Shown here: positions 25,277 through 33,650 of the stretch, one piece after another
Numbering within the stretch: position 1 is the first letter of the stretch
Layout: every line of letters begins with the position of its first letter
Assembly (NCBI GenBank): GCA_964291445.2
Contig: OZ219862.1
Location: forward strand, 930,001-994,000
Source of the DNA: JAPOXR01 sp964291445
GTDB taxonomy: Bacteria > Pseudomonadota > Alphaproteobacteria > Rhodobacterales > Rhodobacteraceae
Length of the DNA: 64,000 nucleotides
Direction of reading: 5' to 3'
Translations under genes and position numbers: made by a program
Notes under the pieces: generated by a model
The model's input: the letters and a program-made list of their open reading frames with translations, nothing else
Told to the model about the DNA's origin: nothing
Databases searched by the model: none

Positions 25277-26715
25277 TACGCCATGTCCCGCCCTGTTATC
25301 TGCCTCACTTTGCCGAGACCTCGGATTGCTTCGGCCACCACTGACACCCTCGATCCCTTCGAGCCCTTGACCAGGACGACATCGCCTGGCGCAACCAGTT
25401 CATGCGCCCGCCGGCCCAGCGTCTCGGGTTGTCGTGACCAACGGCCGCGTTTCTCCACCGGCAGGGCATCATACAGTGACTGCATGAGATTTCCCGAACA
25501 GTGAATGATGTCGATATCCCCGACCGAATCGTGACTTGCGATTTCGGCATGGAAATCGCTTGCCCGCTCGCCTAGCTCAAGCATGTCGCCAAGGATGGCC
25601 ACCCGCCGGCCGCCGGTCCTGCCGGCCGCCGCTGCCGGCGCCGAATGCGCCAACGATTCAAGCGCCGCCGACATCGAGACCGGGTTGGCATTGTAGGCGT
25701 CATCGACAAGTTCGACCGCATGCTCGCCATCGTCACCGAGCAGGATGCGGTAGCGCATTCCCCTGCCATCCGGGGGGATCCATGTTCCGAGATCAAGGGC
25801 CGCCAGCACCGGGTCCGCACCAACCGCCTCGACCGCCGCCAATACCCCGAGGGCGTTTTCGGCGAAATGACTGCCGCGTGCCGCCAGCTTTAACACCTGC
25901 CGGCACTCACCACGGGCCACCAGCAGTACCGTCGAGGATTCGGCAACGGTGACATCGAGCAACCTCCAGTCGGCATCGGCGCTGCGCCCGAAGCTGACAA
26001 GGTGGGCACCATGCTCGGTGGCGATGCGCTGCACCATTGGCCAGGACGGAAAATCCCGGTTGACGATGGCCGTTCCGCCGGCTTCGAGCCCGGCAATGAT
26101 GTCCGCCTTTTCCTCGGCGATCTTCTCGATCGAACCGAAGGCGGCAAGATGGGCCGGGGCAATTGCCGTCACCATGGCAATGTCGGGACGGGCCAACCTG
26201 GCCAGGGGGAGGATTTCGCCGGGATTGCTCATTCCGATCTCGATAACCGCATAATCGGCCGCGGCCGGAATTCGCGCCAGGGTCAGCGGAACGCCCCAAT
26301 GGTTGTTGTAGCTGCCGACTGCCGCCGATGTTTCTCCCTGGCGCTCCAGCACATGGCGCAGCATTTCCTTGGTCGAGGTCTTGCCGACCGACCCGGTTAC
26401 GGCGATGACCCTGGCGCGGCATCGCCGCCTCCCGGCGGCGCCGAGCCGGGTCAGCGCATCAAGCACATCCTCCACCATGAGCAACGGCGCCCCGGAACCG
26501 GCAACTGCCGGCATCCTCGAGACGATTGCCGCCGCCGCCCCGGCCGCCAGCGCATCACCGACAAAGTCATGCCCATCCCGTCGGTCGGTCAGGGCCAGGA
26601 ACAGGTCGCCGGCGGCCAGCGCCCGCGAGTCGATAGAAACGCCGCCCGCCTCCCAGCGGCCGGCAGAAATGCCGCCGGTGGCGATTTCGACCTCGACTGA
26701 ACTCCACAGACTCAC
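25276..26715 (-). CDS. murF: UDP-MurNAc-tripeptide--D-alanyl-D-alanine ligase MurF
   Basis: 479 residues. The N-terminal Mur ligase domain includes VSIDSRALAAGDLFLAL, the P-loop is VTGSVGKTSTKEMLRHVL (about 107-124), and the central domain has YAVIEIGMSNPGEI and NPVSMSAALESLA. It attaches the D-Ala-D-Ala made by Ddl to the tripeptide precursor. The gene overlaps murE by 4 bp (ATGA) and mraY by one base, so murE-murF-mraY are tightly coupled. Confidence 0.97.
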   Translation of the reverse strand: MSLWSSVEVEIATGGISAGRWEAGGVSIDSRALAAGDLFLALTDRRDGHDFVGDALAAGAAAAIVSRMPAVAGSGAPLLMVEDVLDALTRLGAAGRRRCRARVIAVTGSVGKTSTKEMLRHVLERQGETSAAVGSYNNHWGVPLTLARIPAAADYAVIEIGMSNPGEILPLARLARPDIAMVTAIAPAHLAAFGSIEKIAEEKADIIAGLEAGGTAIVNRDFPSWPMVQRIATEHGAHLVSFGRSADADWRLLDVTVAESSTVLLVARGECRQVLKLAARGSHFAENALGVLAAVEAVGADPVLAALDLGTWIPPDGRGMRYRILLGDDGEHAVELVDDAYNANPVSMSAALESLAHSAPAAAAGRTGGRRVAILGDMLELGERASDFHAEIASHDSVGDIDIIHCSGNLMQSLYDALPVEKRGRWSRQPETLGRRAHELVAPGDVVLVKGSKGSRVSVVAEAIRGLGKVRQITGRDMA

Positions 26716-28217
26716 AGCGCCATCCCGTCGAGTGCCCGCACCGACATGCTTGCCTGCTCCAGATCGTCGAAGGGGTGGATCACACCGCCGACATCCTGCC
26801 CCGTTTCATGTCCCTTGCCGGCAATCAGCAGCACGTCTCCCGGCTGCAGCATGTCGGCCCCCCGCAGGATCGCCTCGGCGCGATCGGGAATCTCGATGCC
26901 GCCGGGACAGGCGCCGAGAATTGCTGCCCGAATGGCGGCCGGGTCCTCGCGGCGCGGGTTGTCGTCGGTGACGATGGCGACATCGGCCAATTCGGCAACG
27001 ATGCCGCCCATTCGGCTCCGCTTGGCGGTATCCCGCTCGCCGCCGGCCCCGAACACCACCACCAGCCGCCCGAGAACATGCGGGCGCAGCGACGACATCA
27101 CCGTCTCCAGCGCGTGGGGTGTGTGGGCATAGTCGACGTAGATCAGTGCGCCATTCTTCCGGACCGCCGCCGGTTCGAGGCGCCCCCTCACTGTCTGCAA
27201 CCGGTCCAGGATCGCCATCACCTCGCCTTCATCCTCGCCGGCCGCCACCACCAGCGCCGCCGCGGTGAGAACATTCCCCGCCTGGAAGGCCCCGGCCAGC
27301 GGCAGCCGCACCGCGTATCGGCGAGCCTGCCAGCAGATTTGCAGGTCCTGACCACCCTGGTGCGGCCTTTGTGACAGGATTCGCAGATCGGAATCCGGGG
27401 TCCCCAGCGTCACCAGGCGCCCGACTCGGCGGGAGGCCAACTCCGCCATCCGGCGACCTGCCCCGGAATCGGTCCAGATGACCGCCGCGCCGGCCCTGGG
27501 CAGAACCTGGGTGAACAGCATGGCCTTGGCGTCGAAGTAGTCCTCCATGTTCGCATGGTAATCAAGGTGATCATGGGTGAGGTTGGTGAATGCGGCGGCG
27601 GCGATCCGAATTCCGGCCAACCGATGCTGTTTCAACCCGTGCGACGAGGCCTCCAGCGCCAAATGCGTGACGCCGACATCATGCAGTTCGGCCAGCCAGC
27701 CATGCAGGGCAATCGGGTCCGGCGTGGTGTGCGGCAGCAATGCCGACAATCCGCCCTCGATGCCGATTGTTCCCAGCGATGCCGAATTCCGGCCCAGCAA
27801 CTCCCAGATCTGCCGGCACATGCCGGCAACCGAGGATTTGCCATTGGTGCCGGTCACGGCGACCACCGTCTCCGGCGCCCGGTCAAACCATCCGGCGGCC
27901 AGCCTGGCCAGGCAGGGCCGGGGATCATCGACCGCAATGATGCTGATGCCGTCGGCGCCGTCGGCGGCCCGGGCCTGCTCCGCCCCCTTGCGGTCGGTCA
28001 GGATTGCAACCGCCCCCCTCTCGATCGCCTCCTCCGAAAACGCCGCTCCATGAACATTGAGGCCGGGAAGGGCGGCAAAAAGGTTGCCGGGCACAACCTG
28101 GTGGCTCGATGCACACAGGCCGGTGATGCGCAATGCCCGGTCACCTGCTGCCGCCAGGCCAAGCTCACCAAGGGTTCTGCCGGCGGAACGTCTGCTTTGG
28201 TGAACTCTTCCCGACAT
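26712..28217 (-). CDS. murE: UDP-MurNAc-tripeptide synthetase MurE (meso-DAP type)
   Basis: 501 residues. P-loop VTGTNGKSSVAGMC lies near 117-130. Later blocks are THLALEASSHGLKQHRL and FTNLTHDHLDYHANMEDYF. The DNPR motif (VTDDNPRREDP, about 410) is the diagnostic determinant for meso-diaminopimelate as the third stem residue, which agrees with a Gram-negative wall. The C-terminal GKGHETGQ block is present. The start lies 9 bp after the ftsI stop. Confidence 0.97.
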   Translation of the reverse strand: MSGRVHQSRRSAGRTLGELGLAAAGDRALRITGLCASSHQVVPGNLFAALPGLNVHGAAFSEEAIERGAVAILTDRKGAEQARAADGADGISIIAVDDPRPCLARLAAGWFDRAPETVVAVTGTNGKSSVAGMCRQIWELLGRNSASLGTIGIEGGLSALLPHTTPDPIALHGWLAELHDVGVTHLALEASSHGLKQHRLAGIRIAAAAFTNLTHDHLDYHANMEDYFDAKAMLFTQVLPRAGAAVIWTDSGAGRRMAELASRRVGRLVTLGTPDSDLRILSQRPHQGGQDLQICWQARRYAVRLPLAGAFQAGNVLTAAALVVAAGEDEGEVMAILDRLQTVRGRLEPAAVRKNGALIYVDYAHTPHALETVMSSLRPHVLGRLVVVFGAGGERDTAKRSRMGGIVAELADVAIVTDDNPRREDPAAIRAAILGACPGGIEIPDRAEAILRGADMLQPGDVLLIAGKGHETGQDVGGVIHPFDDLEQASMSVRALDGMAL

Positions 28218-28226
28218 CGGCCACGG

Positions 28227-29975
28227 CTAGTTTCGGTCGGGGCTGGACAACGCGACCGCGTCTGTCTGCGACGGCCGAAGCAGCAGCGATGCGGTCGACG
28301 ATATGATTTCGGCCGCCACCGGCACCGCGGTGTTCCCCGCCGACCGTTCCCATTTGGAACCGTCATTCGAATTCGGCTCGTCGAGGGACAGGATCAGCAC
28401 GTATTTCGGAGCCTCGGTCGGAAATACTGCGGCGAAGGTCGCCAGCACCCGGTCGTCATGGTAGCCCCCCTTCGGGTTCGGCTTGTCGGCGGTACCGGTC
28501 TTCCCACCCACGGCGATGTCCGGCAGTTGGGCCTTGGTTGCGGTGCCACGCAGGACGACCTGCCGCATGATCTCGGTGATCTGCCGGGATGCCCGGGGTG
28601 AAATGATCTGCTCGCATGGCGGCCGGTGGTTGACGGGCAGGATTGTCGGCACCACCCGGCAGCCGCCATTTGCCATCGTCGCATATGCAGCCGCCAGGTG
28701 AACGGCGCTGACCGCGATGCCGTGACCGAAGGAGATCGTCGCCAGCGAGTGGGTGATCCATCTTTCCGGATAGATCGGATTCACGATCCTGGTCTCGGAA
28801 AGTTCCAGCGGACTGCGATCGAGGAAACCGAGGGACCGCATAAACTCCTGCTGCCTGGCCTTGCCGATCATCGAGGCGAGCCTGACCGCGGCAGTGTTCG
28901 AGCTCTTGACGATGGCGTCCTCGACCGTGATCGGGTCCTCGCGGCCATAAGAGTTCCGTATCGTCGTCCGTTTGTTGATCTTGATCGGTGTCGTCTCGAT
29001 GAGGGTATCGGTATGCACCAGCCCCAGATCCAGCGCCTGGGCGGCAGCAAACACCTTGAATACGGAGCCGAATTCGAAAATCCCCTGGACCGGGATGTTG
29101 AACAGCGGACTGCCCTCTTTCCCCCTCGCCTGGAAATACTGCGACCTCCGGTTCGGATCAAAATCAGGGTAACTCGCCAGCGAGACGATCTCCCCGGTCC
29201 GGACATCCATGAGCACTGCGCTTCCCGCATTGGCCCGGTAGATGCTGACGCCGGCAGCGAGCTTCTGCTCGACAATGGATTGAATCCGGTGATCGATCGA
29301 CAGCCGCATCACGCTGTTGCCCGTCCCGTCCTCCCGGAGCTGGGAATCGAGTCCCAACTCGACCCCGGCCACGCCGGTGATCTCAGCCGAGTGAACGCTT
29401 TCCCGGCCAAAATTCGTCCCGCCCAGGACATGCGATGCCAGGTTGCCCTTGGGATAGATCCGAAGCTGGCGCTGGCCGAAATGCATCCCGGCCAACCCGG
29501 TATTGACAACCGCACGGGTCTGGGTCGGCGAGACCTGCCGCTTGATCCAGGCAAATTTCCGGTCGGGGTCCAGCTTGCGTTCGAGCTGTCCGACATCGAG
29601 ATCGGGAAAAATCTCTGGCAGGCGTTCAAGCGCGTGGATGGCCCCCTCGGGCGACAATTCCCTGGGGTGGACGTAGAGCGATGCGGTCGGCGTGTTTGTT
29701 GCCAGGATGGTCCCACGCCGGTCGACGATGTCGATCCGGCCTCCCGATATCGCCGAACCCGGACCATGGATGACAATATTGTCATGTGGCCCGGTCATGG
29801 CCACCACTGCCAGCCTTGACGACAAGAGGATGAAGGCGAGTCCCAGCATGATGGCGCTGAAACGGATTCGGTTGCGGCTGCGACGCCAGCCATGACCCCT
29901 GGACCAGGCCGTCAGGCGCCTTCGCCGCCGGCGGGCTCGTCGCCGGAACCCGGAACCCAGATCGGTGACGCTCAC
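28227..29975 (-). CDS. ftsI: Peptidoglycan D,D-transpeptidase FtsI (PBP3)
   Basis: 582 residues. One N-terminal membrane anchor (about 35-60) follows an Arg-rich cytoplasmic head. The pedestal domain leads to the transpeptidase domain with all three catalytic motifs: SxxK as SVFK, SxN as SSN in VKSSNTAAVRLAS, and KTG as GGKTGTADKP. FtsI cross-links septal peptidoglycan together with FtsW. Translation starts at a GTG that overlaps the ftsL stop by 4 bp (GTGA), so ftsL and ftsI are coupled. Confidence 0.97.
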   Translation of the reverse strand: MSVTDLGSGFRRRARRRRRRLTAWSRGHGWRRSRNRIRFSAIMLGLAFILLSSRLAVVAMTGPHDNIVIHGPGSAISGGRIDIVDRRGTILATNTPTASLYVHPRELSPEGAIHALERLPEIFPDLDVGQLERKLDPDRKFAWIKRQVSPTQTRAVVNTGLAGMHFGQRQLRIYPKGNLASHVLGGTNFGRESVHSAEITGVAGVELGLDSQLREDGTGNSVMRLSIDHRIQSIVEQKLAAGVSIYRANAGSAVLMDVRTGEIVSLASYPDFDPNRRSQYFQARGKEGSPLFNIPVQGIFEFGSVFKVFAAAQALDLGLVHTDTLIETTPIKINKRTTIRNSYGREDPITVEDAIVKSSNTAAVRLASMIGKARQQEFMRSLGFLDRSPLELSETRIVNPIYPERWITHSLATISFGHGIAVSAVHLAAAYATMANGGCRVVPTILPVNHRPPCEQIISPRASRQITEIMRQVVLRGTATKAQLPDIAVGGKTGTADKPNPKGGYHDDRVLATFAAVFPTEAPKYVLILSLDEPNSNDGSKWERSAGNTAVPVAAEIISSTASLLLRPSQTDAVALSSPDRN

Positions 29976-30331
29976 CGGCCTGGCCGGATAGCGACGGGGG
30001 CCGCAAGCAGCAACCCGGTTTCGGAATCGAGCGAGGGAACAGACCGGTCCCGGAACGGGACCGTCGAAATGTCACGGATGCGCCCCAGCGTCACATTCGA
30101 AAGTCTCAGCTCGTCATAATGCTGGTTCACCAGCCTTATGAGGCGCTCTGGCCGGTTCAACACTTCCCATTCATCGTGGAGAACTTCCAGCGTATCCCGG
30201 CCCTTGATGATGTCGGCACCCAGCCTGTTCACCTTCTCCGAGACTTTCCTGGTCACGTTGTGCTCGTTGTACGACCAGAAGGCCGACAACAACACGAAGG
30301 TCAACGGAAACAGCAGGACCAGCAACCGCAT
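29972..30331 (-). CDS. ftsL: Cell division protein FtsL
   Basis: 119 residues from the ATG at 30331, whose A is also the last base of the rsmH stop (TGATG). A longer frame reaches 30481 inside rsmH but adds only non-homologous residues. One membrane segment (MRLLVLLFPLTFVLLSAFW) is followed by a periplasmic coiled-coil-prone helix (VSEKVNRLGADIIKGRDTLE) and then LNRPERLIRLVNQHY, a region well conserved in alphaproteobacterial FtsL. Position between rsmH and ftsI supports the assignment of this poorly conserved protein. Confidence 0.9.
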   Translation of the reverse strand: MRLLVLLFPLTFVLLSAFWSYNEHNVTRKVSEKVNRLGADIIKGRDTLEVLHDEWEVLNRPERLIRLVNQHYDELRLSNVTLGRIRDISTVPFRDRSVPSLDSETGLLLAAPVAIRPGR

Positions 30332-31311
30332 CAGCTTCGACCCTGTCCGGCGAGGACCGGAAGACCAAGCATTTCTCGTCCACTGTGCACCGCCGGCTCG
30401 CCAGTCCGCTCTGCTGCCCTCAGCCTGGCGGAACGGGAGCGTGGATTGGCGGCGACCTCTCCCGCATTCGGTGCCCGCCATCCGCCCGCCAGCGGCCTGA
30501 ACCTGGGCTCCTTAGCCTGGTGCTGCGGCCGGTAGCGGCTGGAGCCGGACGTCCGGCTGCCGCCCATGAACCGTTTCACGATCCGGTCCTCGAGCGAATG
30601 AAACGAGATCACCAGGAGCTTGCCGCCCCTGGTCAGCAGCCTCTCGGCAGCGTTCAACCCCTTCACCAGCTGGCCAAGTTCGTCATTGACCGCGATCCTG
30701 AGTGCCTGGAAGCACCGCGTTGCCGGATGCAGACGAATTCCCCGCCGCGGCGGCATGCAACCCGAGATCAGCTCCGCCAGTTCGCCAGTGGTCGAGATCG
30801 GCCCCTGGCGGCGGTTCTCGACGACGGCCCGGGCGACTCGCCGGGAATGCCTCTCCTGCCCGAACAGGTAGAAGATCTCGGCGATCCGCTCCTCGGATTC
30901 ATGGTTGACAATATCGGCGGCGGTCCTGCCATTCCTGCCCATGCGCATGTCCAGCGGGCCGTCACGCACGAAGGAGAAACCGCGGTCGGGATTGTCCAGC
31001 TGCATCGACGAGACGCCAAGATCAAACACGATGCCCTCGATCGGGGCGGCGGCATCAATCTCGCCCAGATCGCCCAGATCGCCGAACCTGGCACAAACCG
31101 GAGTAAAGCGGCTGGACCGGCGCAAACCGCCATCCAGCGCAATCTCCAGCGCATCCGGGTCACAATCGATGCCGACAACGCGCCTGGCGCCAGCCTCGAT
31201 CAGCGCACGCGAACAATTGCCTGCACCCAGCGTGCAATCAACCCAATTGCCCTCCACGGGGCCCGCGAGCTCGATTACGGAATCAAGCATGACCGGTTCA
31301 TGGCCGTTCAT
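30331..31311 (-). CDS. rsmH: 16S rRNA (cytosine(1402)-N(4))-methyltransferase RsmH
   Basis: 326 residues from the ATG at 31311 (MNGHEPVMLDSVIEL, the usual RsmH beginning). An ATG at 31479 lies within mraZ and adds unrelated residues. The SAM site shows WVDCTLGAGNCSRALIEAG and VVGIDCDPDALEIA. DLGVSSMQLDNPDRGFSF and RGGKLLVISFHSLEDRIVK are strong family blocks. It methylates C1402 in the ribosomal P site. It is the second gene of the dcw cluster, after mraZ. Confidence 0.97.
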   Translation of the reverse strand: MNGHEPVMLDSVIELAGPVEGNWVDCTLGAGNCSRALIEAGARRVVGIDCDPDALEIALDGGLRRSSRFTPVCARFGDLGDLGEIDAAAPIEGIVFDLGVSSMQLDNPDRGFSFVRDGPLDMRMGRNGRTAADIVNHESEERIAEIFYLFGQERHSRRVARAVVENRRQGPISTTGELAELISGCMPPRRGIRLHPATRCFQALRIAVNDELGQLVKGLNAAERLLTRGGKLLVISFHSLEDRIVKRFMGGSRTSGSSRYRPQHQAKEPRFRPLAGGWRAPNAGEVAANPRSRSARLRAAERTGEPAVHSGREMLGLPVLAGQGRS

Positions 31312-31345
31312 TGTCACACGCCAACCTGCCCGGGCTCGACCACCC

Positions 31346-31843
31346 CTAATGGGCGTCTTCGAGGAGTGACATTGGATCCAGGGCCGAGTCGCCGTCATGG
31401 AACAGGCTCTCGAGGTTCCGTCGATGCTGTTCATAGGCCTCGAGACTCCAGATCTCGAAGGAATCGCCCGTGCCCGCAAAACAGACCTGGTCGGCGCGAC
31501 TGACCTTTTCCCGCAGCGTCATGGACATCAGCAACCGGCCAGTGGGGTCGAGCTGGACCCGAACCGACCGCGTCTGGAAATAGTGCTGGAGAAACTGCCG
31601 CTCCCTGGATGACCGCGGCAGTTCCGAGATCTGGCTGTCGATATTGCCGATCACCTGCTCGGTGTAGCATTTCAGGCATCCGAGACGCTGGTCTCCATAA
31701 ACGACGGTGAATCTCGGGCAGTTGCCGTCCCTGTATTCCGGATCGCCGAGGGCAATGATCTGTCGAAATTCTGCCGGGATCGAGACCCGTCCCTTCTGAT
31801 CGACCTTGTGCAGGCTCTCGCCTCTGAATGCGGGATCAATCAC
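31346..31843 (-). CDS. mraZ: Transcriptional regulator MraZ
   Basis: 165 residues starting at a GTG (31843), with an AGAGGG ribosome-site-like stretch just upstream. Two AbrB-like SpoVT/MraZ repeats are visible: FRGESLHKVDQKGRVSIPAEF (residues 6-26, split here as a description of the first repeat) and VRVQLDPTGRLLMSMTLREK (about 95-114) with the family DxxGR turns. MraZ is a nucleoid-associated repressor of the dcw operon that binds repeats upstream of its own gene. This is the first gene of the cluster, and its upstream region holds GGG-spaced repeats. Confidence 0.95.
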   Translation of the reverse strand: MIDPAFRGESLHKVDQKGRVSIPAEFRQIIALGDPEYRDGNCPRFTVVYGDQRLGCLKCYTEQVIGNIDSQISELPRSSRERQFLQHYFQTRSVRVQLDPTGRLLMSMTLREKVSRADQVCFAGTGDSFEIWSLEAYEQHRRNLESLFHDGDSALDPMSLLEDAH

Positions 31844-32338
31844 GCAAAACCCTCTGCCTGCCGCCGGACCAGTGGAACCCGGAAAGGTTCCTGGCCGCCC
31901 AGGTCAGTGTGGAAGGGGGGAGGAGACACTCGACTCTGAAGGCGGCCAAGAAGTGCAACTGCACATTTACCCTTACTGCTACCTGGTGACGTGACTGTAC
32001 TTTGACTGCCTCACAACCCATGTCACCAGCGGAATTAGGGATATCATGGTTTTTCGCGGGTTTCCACGGGATTTATGGGATTTCTTACGGGATTTCTATC
32101 CCGAGACATTCTGTGGCAGTTTTGCCACAAATTATCAATAAATTGGTTATTCTAGCCACATTCCTACAACATATAGCATGGCCTGATCTGTCCTTGCCGG
32201 CAATGGCCGAAATCCATCTTGCAGAAAAACTGGAAATTTTCGGGATTCCATCCCACGGACCTGCCGGGATTCGCCAATGCGAATCAATCCCCGGCCAAGC
32301 CAGGATGTCGGCAACGTCACGCATGGATGGCGGCGATG
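31844..32338. other. Intergenic region upstream of the dcw cluster
   Basis: About 495 bases between mraZ and the Mrp gene with no recognisable coding sequence, and markedly more A/T-rich (about 32040-32240) than its neighbours. It should hold the dcw promoter. The notable element is a set of spaced GGG repeats at 32058-32102, listed separately. I cannot place -35/-10 boxes confidently. Confidence 0.6.
32058..32102. promoter_or_regulatory. GGG-spaced direct repeats upstream of mraZ (possible MraZ boxes)
   Basis: On the plus strand GGG triplets recur at 32058, 32068, 32077 and 32089, the last three as GGGATTT. This gives spacings of 10, 9 and 12 bp, close to one helical turn. The block ends in a small hairpin (GGGATttctATCCC, 32089-32102). 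MraZ boxes in other bacteria are three or four TGGG-N5 type repeats near the mraZ promoter. Here the repeats read on the strand opposite to mraZ and lie about 215 bp from its start, so the match is suggestive only. Confidence 0.4.
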
Positions 32339-33400
32339 TCAGGCCAGGATGTCGGCAATCGAGCCGAAAATGCTGCCGACCGGCCCCCCGTGAAGCACGG
32401 CAGGCCGCCCGGAATCGCCCGCCTCCCTGATCGAGACATCGATTGGCAGTTCGGCCAGGAACGGAATGTCCATCTCCCGGGCAAGTTGGCGAGCCCCCCC
32501 GGACCCGAACAGGTCGATGCGCCCCGAACAATGCGGGCAGTCCAGGTAGGACATATTCTCGATCAGGCCAAGAACCGGTGCGTCGAGCTTCCTGAACATG
32601 GCGATCGCCCGCCTGGCATCCATCAGCGCCACGTCCTGCGGCGTGCAGACGATGACCGCACCATGAATGCTGAAGCGCTGACACAATGTCAGCTGAACAT
32701 CCCCGGTGCCGGGAGGCAGATCGACAACCAGCACGTCCAACTCCCCCCACTCCACCTGCTGGAGCATCTGCTGCAGCGCACCCATAAGCATCGGGCCCCG
32801 CCAGATGACCGCCTCGTCGCTTGGCAGCAGCAAGCCGATCGACATCATGGCCACGCCATGCACATGCAGTGGCCGGATGGCGGTGCCGTCGGGCGATTCC
32901 GGGCGCTGGCTTGTCCCCATCATCGTTGGCAGGGATGGTCCATGGATATCGGCATCCAGCAAACCGGTCTGCATGCCCTGGCGAGCCATGGCGACAGCCA
33001 GATTCGATGCCACGGTCGATTTGCCGACGCCCCCTTTGCCGGACGCCACGGCAATGATCTTCTTCACGCCCGGCAGCACCGCCGCCGCCGATCCCGGCGT
33101 GGGGTGGCGGCCGATCCGCAAATTCGGCGGCGGGCCGCGGTCCGGTTCCGCCGAAGGCTGGTGGGATGTCAGCACCGCTGACACCCGGTCGACGCCATCG
33201 AGTTGCTCGACAACCTGCTTGGCCGCGTCCCTGACCGGCTCCATGCGGGGGCCTTGCTCGGCCTCGACCTCCAGCACGAAACTGACATTCCCGTCATTGA
33301 TGGTCACGGCTCGGACCATTCCCGACGATACAATGTCGTCGCCGCCGGGAAGCATCACCCGCCGCAACTCGTCCAGTATCTGGTCCCTGGTAACAGGCAA
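32339..33400 (-). CDS. apbC: Iron-sulfur cluster carrier protein ApbC/Mrp (P-loop NTPase)
   Basis: 353 residues. An N-terminal DUF59/MIP18-like domain covers about 1-80. A linker follows, then a deviant Walker A ParA/MinD-type NTPase (ASGKGGVGKSTVASNLA, about 119-135), LLDADIHGPSLPTM, and the Walker B region VVDLPPGTGDVQLTL. Near the end ENMSYLDCPHC supplies the CxxC that binds a bridging Fe-S cluster in the dimer. The protein delivers 4Fe-4S clusters in the cytosol. It is apparently monocistronic, read away from the dcw promoter region, and the 250-bp spacer to the helicase gene holds nothing recognisable. Confidence 0.95.
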   Translation of the reverse strand: MPVTRDQILDELRRVMLPGGDDIVSSGMVRAVTINDGNVSFVLEVEAEQGPRMEPVRDAAKQVVEQLDGVDRVSAVLTSHQPSAEPDRGPPPNLRIGRHPTPGSAAAVLPGVKKIIAVASGKGGVGKSTVASNLAVAMARQGMQTGLLDADIHGPSLPTMMGTSQRPESPDGTAIRPLHVHGVAMMSIGLLLPSDEAVIWRGPMLMGALQQMLQQVEWGELDVLVVDLPPGTGDVQLTLCQRFSIHGAVIVCTPQDVALMDARRAIAMFRKLDAPVLGLIENMSYLDCPHCSGRIDLFGSGGARQLAREMDIPFLAELPIDVSIREAGDSGRPAVLHGGPVGSIFGSIADILA

Positions 33401-33650
33401 TTGGTATCCCCCACAGCTGAATGAGCGACCAGGCCGGAGCTCACCCCGAGAGCAATAGCGCTCCGTCCGCCAGAGTCCAGTTCACGCTGTCACTTCCCTG
33501 CAGGGGTAGCCATGGCGAACTACCGGGACCGCGTCTTGCCTGGACGGCTCCGCATGGCCGGGCTGGTCGGGCGCCCTTCATTCTCCCGGCGGCAATGACG
33601 ACTCCCTGGCTGGCCTGTCGTTGGTGGTGTTTGCCGCCCCTTGGTGGTTG

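Noticed and set aside
33401..33650. Possible small gene between the Mrp and helicase genes
   Set aside because: Open frames are present but none has a ribosome site or recognisable content.
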